Assembly (NCBI GenBank): GCA_028291055.1
Contig: JAQGIP010000136.1
Span: forward strand, 1 to 64,000
Direction: 5' to 3'
DNA: 64,000 nucleotides
Source: Caulobacter sp.
GTDB taxonomy: Bacteria; Pseudomonadota; Alphaproteobacteria; Caulobacterales; Caulobacteraceae
In this document: in pieces, positions 7,537-15,659 of the stretch
How positions within the stretch are numbered: position 1 is the stretch's first letter
Layout of the letters: each line of letters starts with the position of its first letter
Program-made: the position numbers and the translations under genes
The notes under the pieces: model-generated
What the model was told of the DNA's origin: nothing
Database searches by the model: none
The model's input: the letters and a program-made list of their open reading frames with translations, nothing else

Positions 7537-8808
7537 TTAGAAGTCGACCTGGGCGCGCAGCTGGAACTGGTCGATGTCCACGTCGCGGCCGACAACGGGG
7601 TTGTCGTTCTTGGCCTTGGTGTAGTTGGCCTGGAAGCGAACGTAACTGATCGGGTAGTAGTTCAGGCCCAGCGTCCAGCTGGTGTATTTGCCCGAGTCCT
7701 GGGACAGCAGCTGCGAAGCCGGCGTCGAGGCCGTGCTGTAGGCGTCGGTCAGGTCGGCATAGTCGTAGCGCAGCGCCACTTCGACGCCGCCGAAGCCGCC
7801 GGCGTTGACCGGGTTCAGGATCTTGGGACGGCCGATCTCGCCCTTGGTGGCGTCGTAGTTGCGTTGTTCGCCCGTGGGCCACCAGCTGGCGAAGGCGTAG
7901 CCCACCTTCACATGCGGGTCGCCGCCGGCCGAGGCGCCGCTAATCAGGCGGTCGACCTTGATGTCGGCGTATTCGCCCTGCAGCGAGAAGTTGGAGTGGA
8001 TCCACATGCCTTCGACACCGAACATGGTGTCCTTGTCGCCGATCGCGCCGGTGTTGACGTAGCGGTTGCCGAAGTTGGTGACCGGGCGGGTCTGGTAGCT
8101 GAAGCCGGCCTCGTTGCCGTGGTCGCGGTAGCGGGCGAAGGCGGCCAGGTGGACCTTGTCGAAGTCGGTGAGGATGGGCGCCCAGGAGGCGCGGCCGGTG
8201 AAGCCGAAGCGTTCCTTCACGTCCGGTGCGTTGGTCACGTTGGTGGTGACGTCCGGGTTGTTGATCGAGTCGCCCTGGACGGCGCCGGTCACGGTCCAGT
8301 TGGCGCCGTTGGCCTTGATCACCGCGCTCAGCACATAGCTGTCGGGGCCGATCTCGCCGAAGGGGCCACGGTCCATGAAGGTGGTGAAGCGTGTCGAGGT
8401 CAGGTTCTCAAGACCGGCGGCCTTGATGTTGCCGAACATCAGCGAGGTGGTCTCGTTGACCTTCCATTCCAGGACGACGTCATCCCAGGCCCAGGCCCCG
8501 CCGTTCACGGCGCCGCCCTCGGCCTTGTAGGCGAAGGACTGGTTGATCTGGCCCTCGACGCCGATGAAGACCTGGCGGCCGCGGATGTTGCGGGTGTCGA
8601 AGTCGGTCCCGGTTTCGCGGTCGACGCTCTGGAAGACGGCGTCCACCAGGATGCGGCCACGCACCTTGAAGGTGGCGTCGTCGTCGGTGAAGCGCGGCGC
8701 GCCGCTCCATTTGACGGTGGTTTCCTGGGCGGAGGCCGCCGAGGACAGGCCGAGCGCGAGCACACAGGCCAACGCGGCCCCGCCGAGAAGCGAGGTCATG
8801 GTCTTCAT
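7537..8808 (-). CDS. Phosphate-selective porin, OprP/OprO type
   Basis: A 423-residue outer-membrane porin. ATG at 8808 opens the signal peptide MKTMTSLLGGAALACVLALG, cleaved after ASA. The upstream frame extension to 9003 has no similarity. The mature part shows alternating beta strands and ends in phenylalanine (LRAQVDF), typical for Bam-inserted barrels. OprP/O porins pass phosphate or polyphosphate, and the pstS neighbour and PhoB-like repeats support that. A similar porin beside a sulfate-binding protein occurs at 46.9-48.4 kb, so anion choice cannot be read from the porin alone. Confidence 0.82.
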   Translation of the reverse strand: MKTMTSLLGGAALACVLALGLSSAASAQETTVKWSGAPRFTDDDATFKVRGRILVDAVFQSVDRETGTDFDTRNIRGRQVFIGVEGQINQSFAYKAEGGAVNGGAWAWDDVVLEWKVNETTSLMFGNIKAAGLENLTSTRFTTFMDRGPFGEIGPDSYVLSAVIKANGANWTVTGAVQGDSINNPDVTTNVTNAPDVKERFGFTGRASWAPILTDFDKVHLAAFARYRDHGNEAGFSYQTRPVTNFGNRYVNTGAIGDKDTMFGVEGMWIHSNFSLQGEYADIKVDRLISGASAGGDPHVKVGYAFASWWPTGEQRNYDATKGEIGRPKILNPVNAGGFGGVEVALRYDYADLTDAYSTASTPASQLLSQDSGKYTSWTLGLNYYPISYVRFQANYTKAKNDNPVVGRDVDIDQFQLRAQVDF

Positions 8809-8873
8809 TTTTTTGGATCCCCTTTGAGTGCCCTTTAGTAGGGCGACGCTTAGGCGGGGCTTACCGCCGCCGT

Positions 8874-8924
8874 GTGACGGCGGGCGCAAGGTTGGGTGAC
8901 GATGGCGAGACGGGTTTGTGACGG
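8874..8924 (-). promoter_or_regulatory. Extended PhoB-box array before the porin gene
   Basis: Seven-mers of the type GTGACGG (minus strand CCGTCAC) start at 8874, 8896, 8907 and 8918, exactly 22, 11 and 11 bp apart. This is the phasing of PhoB half-sites. The array begins 66 bp upstream of the porin start codon. It reads as two adjacent 22-bp Pho boxes with one degenerate half-site at 8885. Confidence 0.65.
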
Positions 8925-9009
8925 ACCGTCCGTGAACGGTGGATGGCACTGCGAAGGTGGGGCGGCCCGGCACGGGCGACGTAGGGGTGCGCGGAAAGCC
9001 CAACTAAAT

Positions 9010-9152
9010 TCCGCTCGTCCCCGCGAAGGCGGGGATCCAAGCCGGCTCTCCGGAGGGGCGTTGGTCCGATGGGCGGCCAGCGCACGCCATCGGGGCGACG
9101 CGCGCGTCCTGGCAAGCCGCTTGGATCCCCGCCTTCGCGGGGACGAGCGGAG
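9010..9152. repeat. Palindromic element with CGTCCCCGCGAAGGCGGGG arms
   Basis: Arms of about 30 bp (CGCTCGTCCCCGCGAAGGCG onward, and its complement ending CGGGGACGAGCG) flank a core of about 75 bp. It occupies the gap between phnE and the porin. Fragments of the same arm type occur at 42.8-43.1 kb and near 53.48 kb. The rest of 8925-9212 shows no gene. Confidence 0.85.
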
Positions 9153-9212
9153 GTTGAGGGGAACCGGGCCGCTCGGGGATGCGGATGAGGTTAGGGCAGT
9201 GCCCCTACCGAC

Positions 9213-10022
9213 CTAGAGCAGGCGCGAGCGGATGGTCTGGCTGAGCAGGTCGATGATCGACACGGAGACCACGATGATGATCACGATGGTGGCCGTGTTG
9301 GCGTATTTGAACGCATTCAGGTTGTCGAACAGCAGCTGGCCGATGCCGCCGGCCCCGATCAGGCCCAGGACAGTGGCCGCCCGCGAGGACGATTCGAACC
9401 GGTAGAGGGCGTAGGAGGTCCACAGCGGCGCGACCTGGGGGATGATGCCCCAGACCGATTCCTGGATGGGGACGGCGCCGGTGGCGCGCACCCCTTCGAC
9501 GGGTCCCTTGTCGATGGATTCCACGGCCTCGGCGAACAGCTTGCCCAGCACGCCGCCGGTGTTGATGGCGATGGCCATGACGCCCGCGAAGGGGCCCAGG
9601 CCGATGGCGGCCACGAACAGGTTGCCGACCACCAGATCGGGCACCGAGCGCAGCACGTCGAGCATGCGGCGCACGGGCTGCTGGATCCACACCGGCGAGA
9701 CGTTCTTGGCGCCCAGCAGGCCCAGGGGAATGGCCAGGATGATGGCCAGCGCCGTGCCCCACAGCGCCATCTGGATCGTTTCCCACATCTTCTGGATGTA
9801 GAGCTTCCAGTCGGTGAAGTTGGGATGGAAGAAGGAGGCCGTGAAGTCGGCGATGTTCTGGCCGCTGGAGCCCAGCTTGGCGAGCTTTTCCATCTCCACC
9901 GGATGGAAGCTGAACAGCAGGACGGCCGCGAGGCCCCCCCAGACCAGCAGATCGATCAGCTGGTCCTTCAGCTTGCGGCGCGGCGGCGGCGGAATGGGGG
10001 TGGTGACGGCGGCTTCGGCCAT
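9213..10022 (-). CDS. phnE: Phosphonate ABC transporter permease PhnE
   Basis: A 269-residue inner-membrane permease. An N-terminal hydrophobic segment (LIDLLVWGGLAAVLLFSFHP) is followed by a BPD_transp_1 domain with about five more membrane helices. The EAA-type coupling loop lies around EGVRATGAVPIQESVWGIIPQ. It forms the channel of the PhnCDE importer for phosphonates or phosphite. Last gene of phnC-phnD-phnE, 15 bp after phnD. No C-P lyase genes are in the window. Confidence 0.92.
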   Translation of the reverse strand: MAEAAVTTPIPPPPRRKLKDQLIDLLVWGGLAAVLLFSFHPVEMEKLAKLGSSGQNIADFTASFFHPNFTDWKLYIQKMWETIQMALWGTALAIILAIPLGLLGAKNVSPVWIQQPVRRMLDVLRSVPDLVVGNLFVAAIGLGPFAGVMAIAINTGGVLGKLFAEAVESIDKGPVEGVRATGAVPIQESVWGIIPQVAPLWTSYALYRFESSSRAATVLGLIGAGGIGQLLFDNLNAFKYANTATIVIIIVVSVSIIDLLSQTIRSRLL

Positions 10023-10037
10023 GGTCCGGGCGGTCTC

Positions 10038-11063
10038 TTAAGGCTTGGTCACGGTGGCCGGCGTCGACGCGCCGACGGAGGTGGCCTTGGCGCTGATGGC
10101 GTCGAACGCCTTCTGAGCCTCGGCGATCTTGCCAGCGTCGCCCGACTTCTTGGCTTCCACCAGTTCGCCGTTGGCCTTCATCAGGCGGATCGGATCGAGG
10201 TAGCTGTCGTCGGCGGGGCGGAAACCACCGTAGGCCAGGCCCTTGAGCACCTGGCGCTGGCGATCGCCCTCGGGGCCGGCCTGCGTGCCATAGGTCAGGA
10301 AGAAGCTGCGCAGCTTGTCCTTGATCGCCGGATCGAGGTCCTTGCGGGCCACGATGCAGCTTTCCGGCAGGGGCGGTGATTCCCAGATCACCTCGATCTT
10401 GTTGCGCATCTCCGGCGTCTCGCGCCCGGCGAACACCAGGCCCACGGAGTTGTTGGAGGCGACGTCCTGGATGCCGTTGGCGACCGAGCCCAGGTTGGCC
10501 TGGTGGCTGGCCGACTTGACGTTCTTGAAGCAGGAAGACGGGTCGATGCCGTGCGGGCTGAACAGATAGTACATCGGCGCGAGCGTGCCCGAGGTGGACT
10601 GGGGATCGCCCATGCCCATGGACAGGCGCTTGTCGCACTTCAGCACGTCGGCCAGCTTGATGCCCGAGCCCTTCTTGACGATCAGGACGGAGGTGTAGAC
10701 GCCCTCGCCGCCGGCATCGATGACCCGGCCCAGCACCTCAGCATTGGCGCGGTCGACCGCTTCCAGGGCCGGCAGGGCCGAGAACCAGCCCACCTGGGTC
10801 TGGTTGAACTTCATGGCCGTGATCAGCGAGGTGTAGTTGGAGGCGAAATAGGCCTTCGGATGGACGCCGGTCTGCTTTTCCATGTCGTCCAGCAGCGGCT
10901 GCCACAGGGGCTCCATGGACTGCTGGTTCTCGGCCGACAGGATGGAGAAGTTGATGGTCGGCTTGCCATTGGCGGCCTTGTCGGCGGCGGAAGGCCCGCA
11001 GGCGGCCAGGCCCAGCAGGGCGGCGGGGCCGGTGGCCAGCAGCAGTGAACGGCGCAGAATCAT
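10038..11063 (-). CDS. phnD: Phosphonate-binding lipoprotein PhnD
   Basis: A 341-residue periplasmic binding protein. The lipobox LLGLAAC at about residues 16-22 predicts a lipid-anchored protein. The PhnD family pattern is clear (INFSILSAENQQSMEPLWQP, then NYTSLITAMKFNQTQVGWFS). The C-terminal tail after residue 305 is rich in Ala, Lys and Thr and probably disordered. Its ATG overlaps the phnC stop by 4 bp (11060-11063), showing operon coupling. The ligand could be phosphonate, phosphite or phosphate esters. Confidence 0.92.
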   Translation of the reverse strand: MILRRSLLLATGPAALLGLAACGPSAADKAANGKPTINFSILSAENQQSMEPLWQPLLDDMEKQTGVHPKAYFASNYTSLITAMKFNQTQVGWFSALPALEAVDRANAEVLGRVIDAGGEGVYTSVLIVKKGSGIKLADVLKCDKRLSMGMGDPQSTSGTLAPMYYLFSPHGIDPSSCFKNVKSASHQANLGSVANGIQDVASNNSVGLVFAGRETPEMRNKIEVIWESPPLPESCIVARKDLDPAIKDKLRSFFLTYGTQAGPEGDRQRQVLKGLAYGGFRPADDSYLDPIRLMKANGELVEAKKSGDAGKIAEAQKAFDAISAKATSVGASTPATVTKP

Positions 11064-11854
11064 TTGGGCGCTCCTTCCCAGAACACGTCCTCGAACTCGG
11101 GGCCGTAGATGTCGATCAGCTGGGGTTTGTCGAGCCCCGAGGCGGGCCCGTCATAGACCATCTTGCCGGCTTTCAGCGCGACCACGCGGTCGCAGTAGCG
11201 CAGCGCATAGTCGACCTGGTGCAGGGTGACCACGACCGTCAGGCCATCGACCCGGTTCAGTTCGCGCAGAATCTCCATGACCTTGCGGGCCGAGACGGGG
11301 TCGAGGGAGGCGACCGGCTCGTCGGCGAGGATGACCTTGGCCTTCTGGACCAGGGCGCGGGCGATGGCGCCGCGCTGCTGCTGGCCGCCGGACAGGGTGT
11401 TGGCGCGCTGGGCGGCGTATTCGGACACGCCGACGCGGTGCAGGGCCGCCATGGCGGCGTCGCGCGTCTCGCGCGGCCATAGGCCGAGCAGCCCCTGGAT
11501 CATCGGGATACGGCCCAGCGAACCCAGGGCCACGTTGGTGAACAGGCTGAGCCGGCCCACCAGGTTGAACTGCTGGAAGATGAAGCCGGTGCGGATGCGC
11601 GCCTCGCGCACCTTGTCGCTGATGCGGCCCTTGGCCTGGACCGGGCGGCCGAAGGCCTCGATGACGCCCTCGCCGTTGTCGATGGTCTGCAGGCCGGTGA
11701 TCGAGCGCAGCAGGGTCGACTTGCCCGAGCCCGAGGGCCCGATCAGCGCGATCATCTCGCCCTTCGATACGGCGAGGGAGACTTTATCCAGCGCCCGCCG
11801 AGTCCCGAAGGACTTGGAGATGGAGCGGATCGAGAGGACGGCGTCCGACGTCAT
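11060..11854 (-). CDS. phnC: Phosphonate ABC transporter ATPase PhnC
   Basis: A 264-residue ABC ATPase. The Walker A motif is GPSGSGKST near residue 38, the signature is LSGGQQQR near residue 153, Walker B is VILADEPVASLD near residue 172, and the switch histidine lies in VTLHQ near residue 208. It energises PhnDE. First gene of the operon, with a Pho-box-like site 65 bp upstream on the same strand, so induction by phosphate starvation is likely. Confidence 0.93.
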   Translation of the reverse strand: MTSDAVLSIRSISKSFGTRRALDKVSLAVSKGEMIALIGPSGSGKSTLLRSITGLQTIDNGEGVIEAFGRPVQAKGRISDKVREARIRTGFIFQQFNLVGRLSLFTNVALGSLGRIPMIQGLLGLWPRETRDAAMAALHRVGVSEYAAQRANTLSGGQQQRGAIARALVQKAKVILADEPVASLDPVSARKVMEILRELNRVDGLTVVVTLHQVDYALRYCDRVVALKAGKMVYDGPASGLDKPQLIDIYGPEFEDVFWEGAPK

Positions 11855-11918
11855 GGCCTGCGGAGAATCCTTAACACTTGCAATACGTATGGAAGGCGGC
11901 CGCGTATGGATGCAAGCG

Positions 11919-11936
11919 GCGAAAGTTTTGTGACAG
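11919..11936 (-). promoter_or_regulatory. Candidate Pho box before phnC
   Basis: Read on the minus strand, CTGTCAC-AAAA-CTTTCGC has the 7-4-7 PhoB architecture, with a near-perfect first half. It lies 65 bp upstream of the phnC start codon. Confidence 0.6.
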
Positions 11937-12121
11937 CCTTTTCAGGGGGGTTGCACGCCCCTCTCCAAGGGCGCGAGCCGAAGGGTCGCAAGGCCGGGGG
12001 TCAATTTCCACTTTACATACCCCCCCTCTTTCCCTATTTCACCCCGCTCCGGCGGACCCCGTTGTCCATACGCGCTGCTAACGCCGGCCTGGGTTTAACA
12101 ATCAAACGGGGGTTACGTGAA

Positions 12122-13363
12122 TTGCACACGTACCATAAGCCCCTGGACCTGGTCCGTGAGCGGTCGCCGGAACGTCCTGTCGCACTTGTGCGACCTGACG
12201 CCCTGGCCGTAGCGGCGCGCTGGTTCAGAGACAACTTTAGAGGCGACGTCTTTTACGCGGTGAAGGCCAATCCTTCCCCGTGGGTGGTCCGCGGGCTCGC
12301 GGCCGAAGGCATCCGCTCTTTTGACGTGGCCTCGATCCCGGAGATCGAGCTGGTGGCCGAACACGCCCCGGGCTCGCGCATGGCCTTCATGCATCCGGTC
12401 AAGAGCCGCAAAGCCATCTCCGCGGCCTATTTCGATCATGGCGTGCGCACCTTCGCGCTCGATACCCATGAAGAGCTGGCCAAGATCATGGACTCCACGG
12501 CCAACGCCAAGGACCTCAACCTCATCGTCCGCCTCGGCGTCGAGGCCGAGGGCGCGGCCTACAGCCTGTCGGGCAAGTTCGGAGCCACCGCGCACGAAGC
12601 GCCAGCCCTGCTTCTGGCCGCGCGCCAGGCGACCCAGGACCTGATGGGCGTCTCCTTCCACGTGGGATCGCAGTGCATGCGGCCTACCGCCTATCAGGCG
12701 GCCATGGCCCAGGCCTCGCGCGCCCTGGTCCGCGCCGGCGTGTTCGCCGACGTGGTGGATGTGGGCGGCGGCTTCCCGTCCATCTATCCGGGCATGGCGC
12801 CCCCCGAAATGGCCGACTATCTGGCCGCTATCGATCGGGGCTTCTCCGAGATGATGGTGCATGAAACCACCGAGCTGTGGTGCGAACCCGGCCGCGCGCT
12901 GGTGGCGGAAGCCTCCTCGCTGGTGGTCAAGGTCGAGCTGCGCAAGGGCGACAGCCTGTATCTGAACGACGGCTCCTATGGCGGCCTGTTCGATGCGGCC
13001 CACGCCAAGTGGCCCTTCCCCGTGAAGCTGCTGCGCGCGGAAGCCGACGCTCAGGCGCCGATGAAGCCGTTCAAATTCTACGGCCCGACCTGCGACAGCA
13101 TCGACGTGATGCCCGGCCCCTTCATGCTGCCCGACGACATCGGCGAAGGCGACTTCATCGAGATCGGCATGCTGGGCGCCTATGGCGTAGCCATGGCGAC
13201 GCGGTTCAACGGTTTCGGCGACATGGACGGCGCGATCGTCGAGGACGCCCCCATGGGGTCGATGTTCGGCCTGGCCCGGCGTTCGATCCCGGCGCCCAAG
13301 TCCGACTTCGGCAACGTCGTGAAGCTGTCGCGCGCCAAGGGCAAGAAGCGGCGTCGGCGGTAA
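12122..13363 (+). CDS. Ornithine decarboxylase, fold III (alanine-racemase fold)
   Basis: About 413 residues, PLP-dependent. The PLP lysine lies in YAVKANPSPW. HVGSQ, the glycine loop VGGGFPS, CEPGRALVAEA and the catalytic GPTCDSID are all present. It most likely makes putrescine from ornithine; lysine or diaminopimelate cannot be excluded by eye. No in-frame ATG precedes the conserved start of similarity. I chose TTG at 12122 (HTYHKPLDL follows), about 8 nt after GGGG. The next gene is deoxyhypusine-synthase-like, which suggests homospermidine synthesis. The tail is basic (GKKRRRR). Confidence 0.85.
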   Translation: MHTYHKPLDLVRERSPERPVALVRPDALAVAARWFRDNFRGDVFYAVKANPSPWVVRGLAAEGIRSFDVASIPEIELVAEHAPGSRMAFMHPVKSRKAISAAYFDHGVRTFALDTHEELAKIMDSTANAKDLNLIVRLGVEAEGAAYSLSGKFGATAHEAPALLLAARQATQDLMGVSFHVGSQCMRPTAYQAAMAQASRALVRAGVFADVVDVGGGFPSIYPGMAPPEMADYLAAIDRGFSEMMVHETTELWCEPGRALVAEASSLVVKVELRKGDSLYLNDGSYGGLFDAAHAKWPFPVKLLRAEADAQAPMKPFKFYGPTCDSIDVMPGPFMLPDDIGEGDFIEIGMLGAYGVAMATRFNGFGDMDGAIVEDAPMGSMFGLARRSIPAPKSDFGNVVKLSRAKGKKRRRR

Positions 13364-13372
13364 CCCAGCCAT

Positions 13373-13566
13373 CCTCCCCAGGCGCGCTCAAGCGCGCCGG
13401 CGGGGGAGGGGTTTACCGAGTCAAAGGGTGGCCACGTTCTGGCGCTAAGGCTTGTGCCGTCACCGGCTCCGGCGCCACAACACGCGCAACCTTGGACTCG
13501 GTAAACCCCTCCGGCCGTTCCGGCCACCTCCCCAGCCGGCTTGCTGCAGGCTCGCCTGGGGAGGAC
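13373..13566. repeat. Dispersed palindromic element, family 1, copy 2
   Basis: Matches 2048-2266 in its ends (CCTCCCCAGG, and CTGCAGGCTCGCCTGGGGAGG), in the subterminal GGTTTACCGAGTC and GACTCGGTAAACC arms, and in its core (CCACGTTCTGGCG, GGCGCCACAACACG). It begins about 10 bp after the decarboxylase stop. Confidence 0.88.
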
Positions 13567-13645
13567 TACGAACCCCGTCCGTCGCTCCGTCCGGCCGGGA
13601 TTTCGCTTTTGTGACGGGCGCTCACCTCGAAGGGAAACCCAAGCG

Positions 13646-14710
13646 ATGAACGCTCCGATCAAAAGTGAAGGGGGCCCGGCCAACCGCAAGGCCGAACTGC
13701 TGGCCAATGTCGTCGAGCACGTCGACATCACCGCCTATGACGCGCGGCCGGTGATCGACGCCATGCGCAAGATGAGCTTCTCGTCGCGCGATACCGCGCG
13801 GGCCGCCGACATCTTCAACATGGCCCTGGCCGACAAGGACTGTTCGCCGTGGCTGATCCTGGCCGGCTCGACCTCGGCCGGCGGCTGCATGCATGTCTAT
13901 CGCGACATGGTGAAGTTCGGGATGATCGACGCGGTGGTGGCCACCGGCGCCTCCATCATCGACATGGATTTCTTCGAGGCCCTGGGCTTCAAACACTATC
14001 AGGCCGCCGGTCCGGTGGACGACAACGTGCTGCGCGAGAACTATATCGACCGCATCTACGACACCTATATCGACGAGGAAGAACTCCAGAACTGCGATCA
14101 CACCATCTATGAGATCGCCCAGGCGCTGGAGCCGCGCCCCTACTCCTCGCGCGAATTCATCTGGGAGATCGGCAAGTGGCTGGCGGCGGGCAACGCCAAG
14201 AAGCCCGGCAGCCTGATCCAGACGGCCTATGAAGAAGGCGTGCCGATCTTCTGCCCCGCCTTTGTCGATAGCTCGGCGGGCTTTGGGCTGGTGAAACACC
14301 AGAAGGAGAAGATCGCGGCCAGGCAGCCCTACCTCTCCATCGACGCGGTGGCCGACTTCCGTGAACTGACGGACGTCAAGATCGCCGCGGGCGTCACCGG
14401 CCTGTTCATGGTCGGCGGCGGGGTGCCCAAGAACTTCGCCCAAGACACCGTGGTCTGCGCCGAGATCCTCGGCATCGAGGCGGAGATGCACCGTTATGCC
14501 GTGCAGATCACCGTGGCCGACGTGCGTGACGGCGCCTGCTCCTCCTCGACTCTCCAGGAAGCGGCCTCCTGGGGCAAGGTGCAGACCACCCACGAGCAGA
14601 TGGTGTTCGCCGAAGCCTCCACCGTGGTGCCGCTGATCGGCTCCGACGCCTATCACCGCGGCGTCTGGAAAGGCCGCGAGAAACGCCGCTGGGCGAAACT
14701 GTTCGCCTAA
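13646..14710 (+). CDS. Deoxyhypusine synthase-like protein (probable homospermidine synthase)
   Basis: A 354-residue protein of the deoxyhypusine synthase family. NAD-binding and active-site blocks are visible: AGSTSAGG, VATGASIIDMDF, PAFVDSSAGF and a glycine block FMVGGGVPKNF. The conserved lysine region of deoxyhypusine synthase (normally near GGGxPK) is retained as GVPKNF. Bacteria lack eIF5A, so the family member is thought to use putrescine or spermidine instead, giving homospermidine. The start is ATG at 13646; the frame extension to 13541 is repeat sequence. It forms a unit with the decarboxylase upstream. Confidence 0.8.
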   Translation: MNAPIKSEGGPANRKAELLANVVEHVDITAYDARPVIDAMRKMSFSSRDTARAADIFNMALADKDCSPWLILAGSTSAGGCMHVYRDMVKFGMIDAVVATGASIIDMDFFEALGFKHYQAAGPVDDNVLRENYIDRIYDTYIDEEELQNCDHTIYEIAQALEPRPYSSREFIWEIGKWLAAGNAKKPGSLIQTAYEEGVPIFCPAFVDSSAGFGLVKHQKEKIAARQPYLSIDAVADFRELTDVKIAAGVTGLFMVGGGVPKNFAQDTVVCAEILGIEAEMHRYAVQITVADVRDGACSSSTLQEAASWGKVQTTHEQMVFAEASTVVPLIGSDAYHRGVWKGREKRRWAKLFA

Positions 14711-14753
14711 TTCCGCCGACGGACGGTTGAAACCGTCACGCTAAGCCGGGCAC

Positions 14754-14781
14754 ACTCCCCTTCGATTTGAGGGGAGTTTTT
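14754..14781 (+). terminator. Intrinsic terminator overlapping the next ribosome-binding site
   Basis: ACTCCCC (14754-14760), a 10-nt loop, GGGGAGT (14771-14777) and a T-run. It ends the upstream transcript. The descending arm GGGGAG is also the only good Shine-Dalgarno for the ATG at 14784, 7 nt further on. Confidence 0.8.
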
Positions 14782-14783
14782 CC

Positions 14784-15611
14784 ATGCGCCTGCGTCTTGC
14801 CGCCACCGCCGCCATCATCGTCCTGGGGGCCGGGGTGGCTATGGCCGCCGACGCGCCCGCCACCGCGCCGGCGCCGAAGACGCTGCAGACCATGCCCACC
14901 GCGCCGCAGGGCTATCTGTCCGACGCCGCGCTCAATACCCTGAAGATCCTGACGCCGCCGCCCTCCGTCGGCGGCTCGCGCGAAGCCAACGACAAGGCCA
15001 TCTTCCTGGAAACCCGCAAGCTGGAAGGCAGCGAGCGCTGGAAACTGGCCCAGCACGATGACGATTCGGCCGGTGTCCTGGCCGACTTCAGCTGCGCGAT
15101 CGGCGCCGTCCTCAGCCCCACGAGCGCGCCCAAGACCTGGGCGCTGCTGATGAAGATGCGCTTCGACGTGTCGCGCGCGGTCAACCAGCCGAAGGACGTC
15201 TTCCAGCGCAAGCGCCCCTATCTGCTGTTCGGCGGCAACATCTGCATCGCCAAGACCGACCTGCTGGCCAAGAGCCCGGACTATCCGTCCGGTCACGTCA
15301 CCTGGGGCTTCAGCACCGGTCTGATGCTGGCGGAGGCCGTTCCCGACAGGGCCACGGATATCCTGGTGCGCGGCCGCGCCTTCGGCGAGAGCCGGCTGGT
15401 CTGCGGCGTCCACAGCTTCAGCGCCGTCGAAGCCGGCCGGACCAACGCCGCGGTCGTGATGGCCGCGCTGCACGGCTCGTCCGACTTCCGCGCCGATGTC
15501 GATGGCGTCCGCGCCGAGATGGCCGCGCTGAGGGCCAACGGCCCCAAGCCCGACGCGGCCATGTGCGCGGCCGAGTTCGCCCTGACCGCGAAGGCTCCCT
15601 TCCAGCCCTAG
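14784..15611 (+). CDS. Secreted class A acid phosphatase-like PAP2 protein
   Basis: A 275-residue protein with signal peptide MRLRLAATAAIIVLGAGVAMA. The PAP2 signature is mostly present: KDVFQRKRP near residue 137, PSGH near residue 171 and SRLVCGVH near residue 206. The conserved aspartate that follows the last histidine in the PhoN-type motif (SRxxCGxHxxSDV) is alanine here (HSFSAV), so the usual catalytic dyad is incomplete. It may be inactive, altered, or use a neighbouring acid such as the next Glu. Probably periplasmic. No Pho box is seen. Confidence 0.78.
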   Translation: MRLRLAATAAIIVLGAGVAMAADAPATAPAPKTLQTMPTAPQGYLSDAALNTLKILTPPPSVGGSREANDKAIFLETRKLEGSERWKLAQHDDDSAGVLADFSCAIGAVLSPTSAPKTWALLMKMRFDVSRAVNQPKDVFQRKRPYLLFGGNICIAKTDLLAKSPDYPSGHVTWGFSTGLMLAEAVPDRATDILVRGRAFGESRLVCGVHSFSAVEAGRTNAAVVMAALHGSSDFRADVDGVRAEMAALRANGPKPDAAMCAAEFALTAKAPFQP

Positions 15612-15659
15612 CCTTGACCCCTCCTTGCATCGGGCTGTCACGGCCTTTACCTCTGAGGC

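Noticed and set aside
11906-12121. Longer ornithine decarboxylase start at ATG 11906
   Set aside because: It would place coding sequence over the phnC Pho box and promoter, and the extra residues have no similarity.
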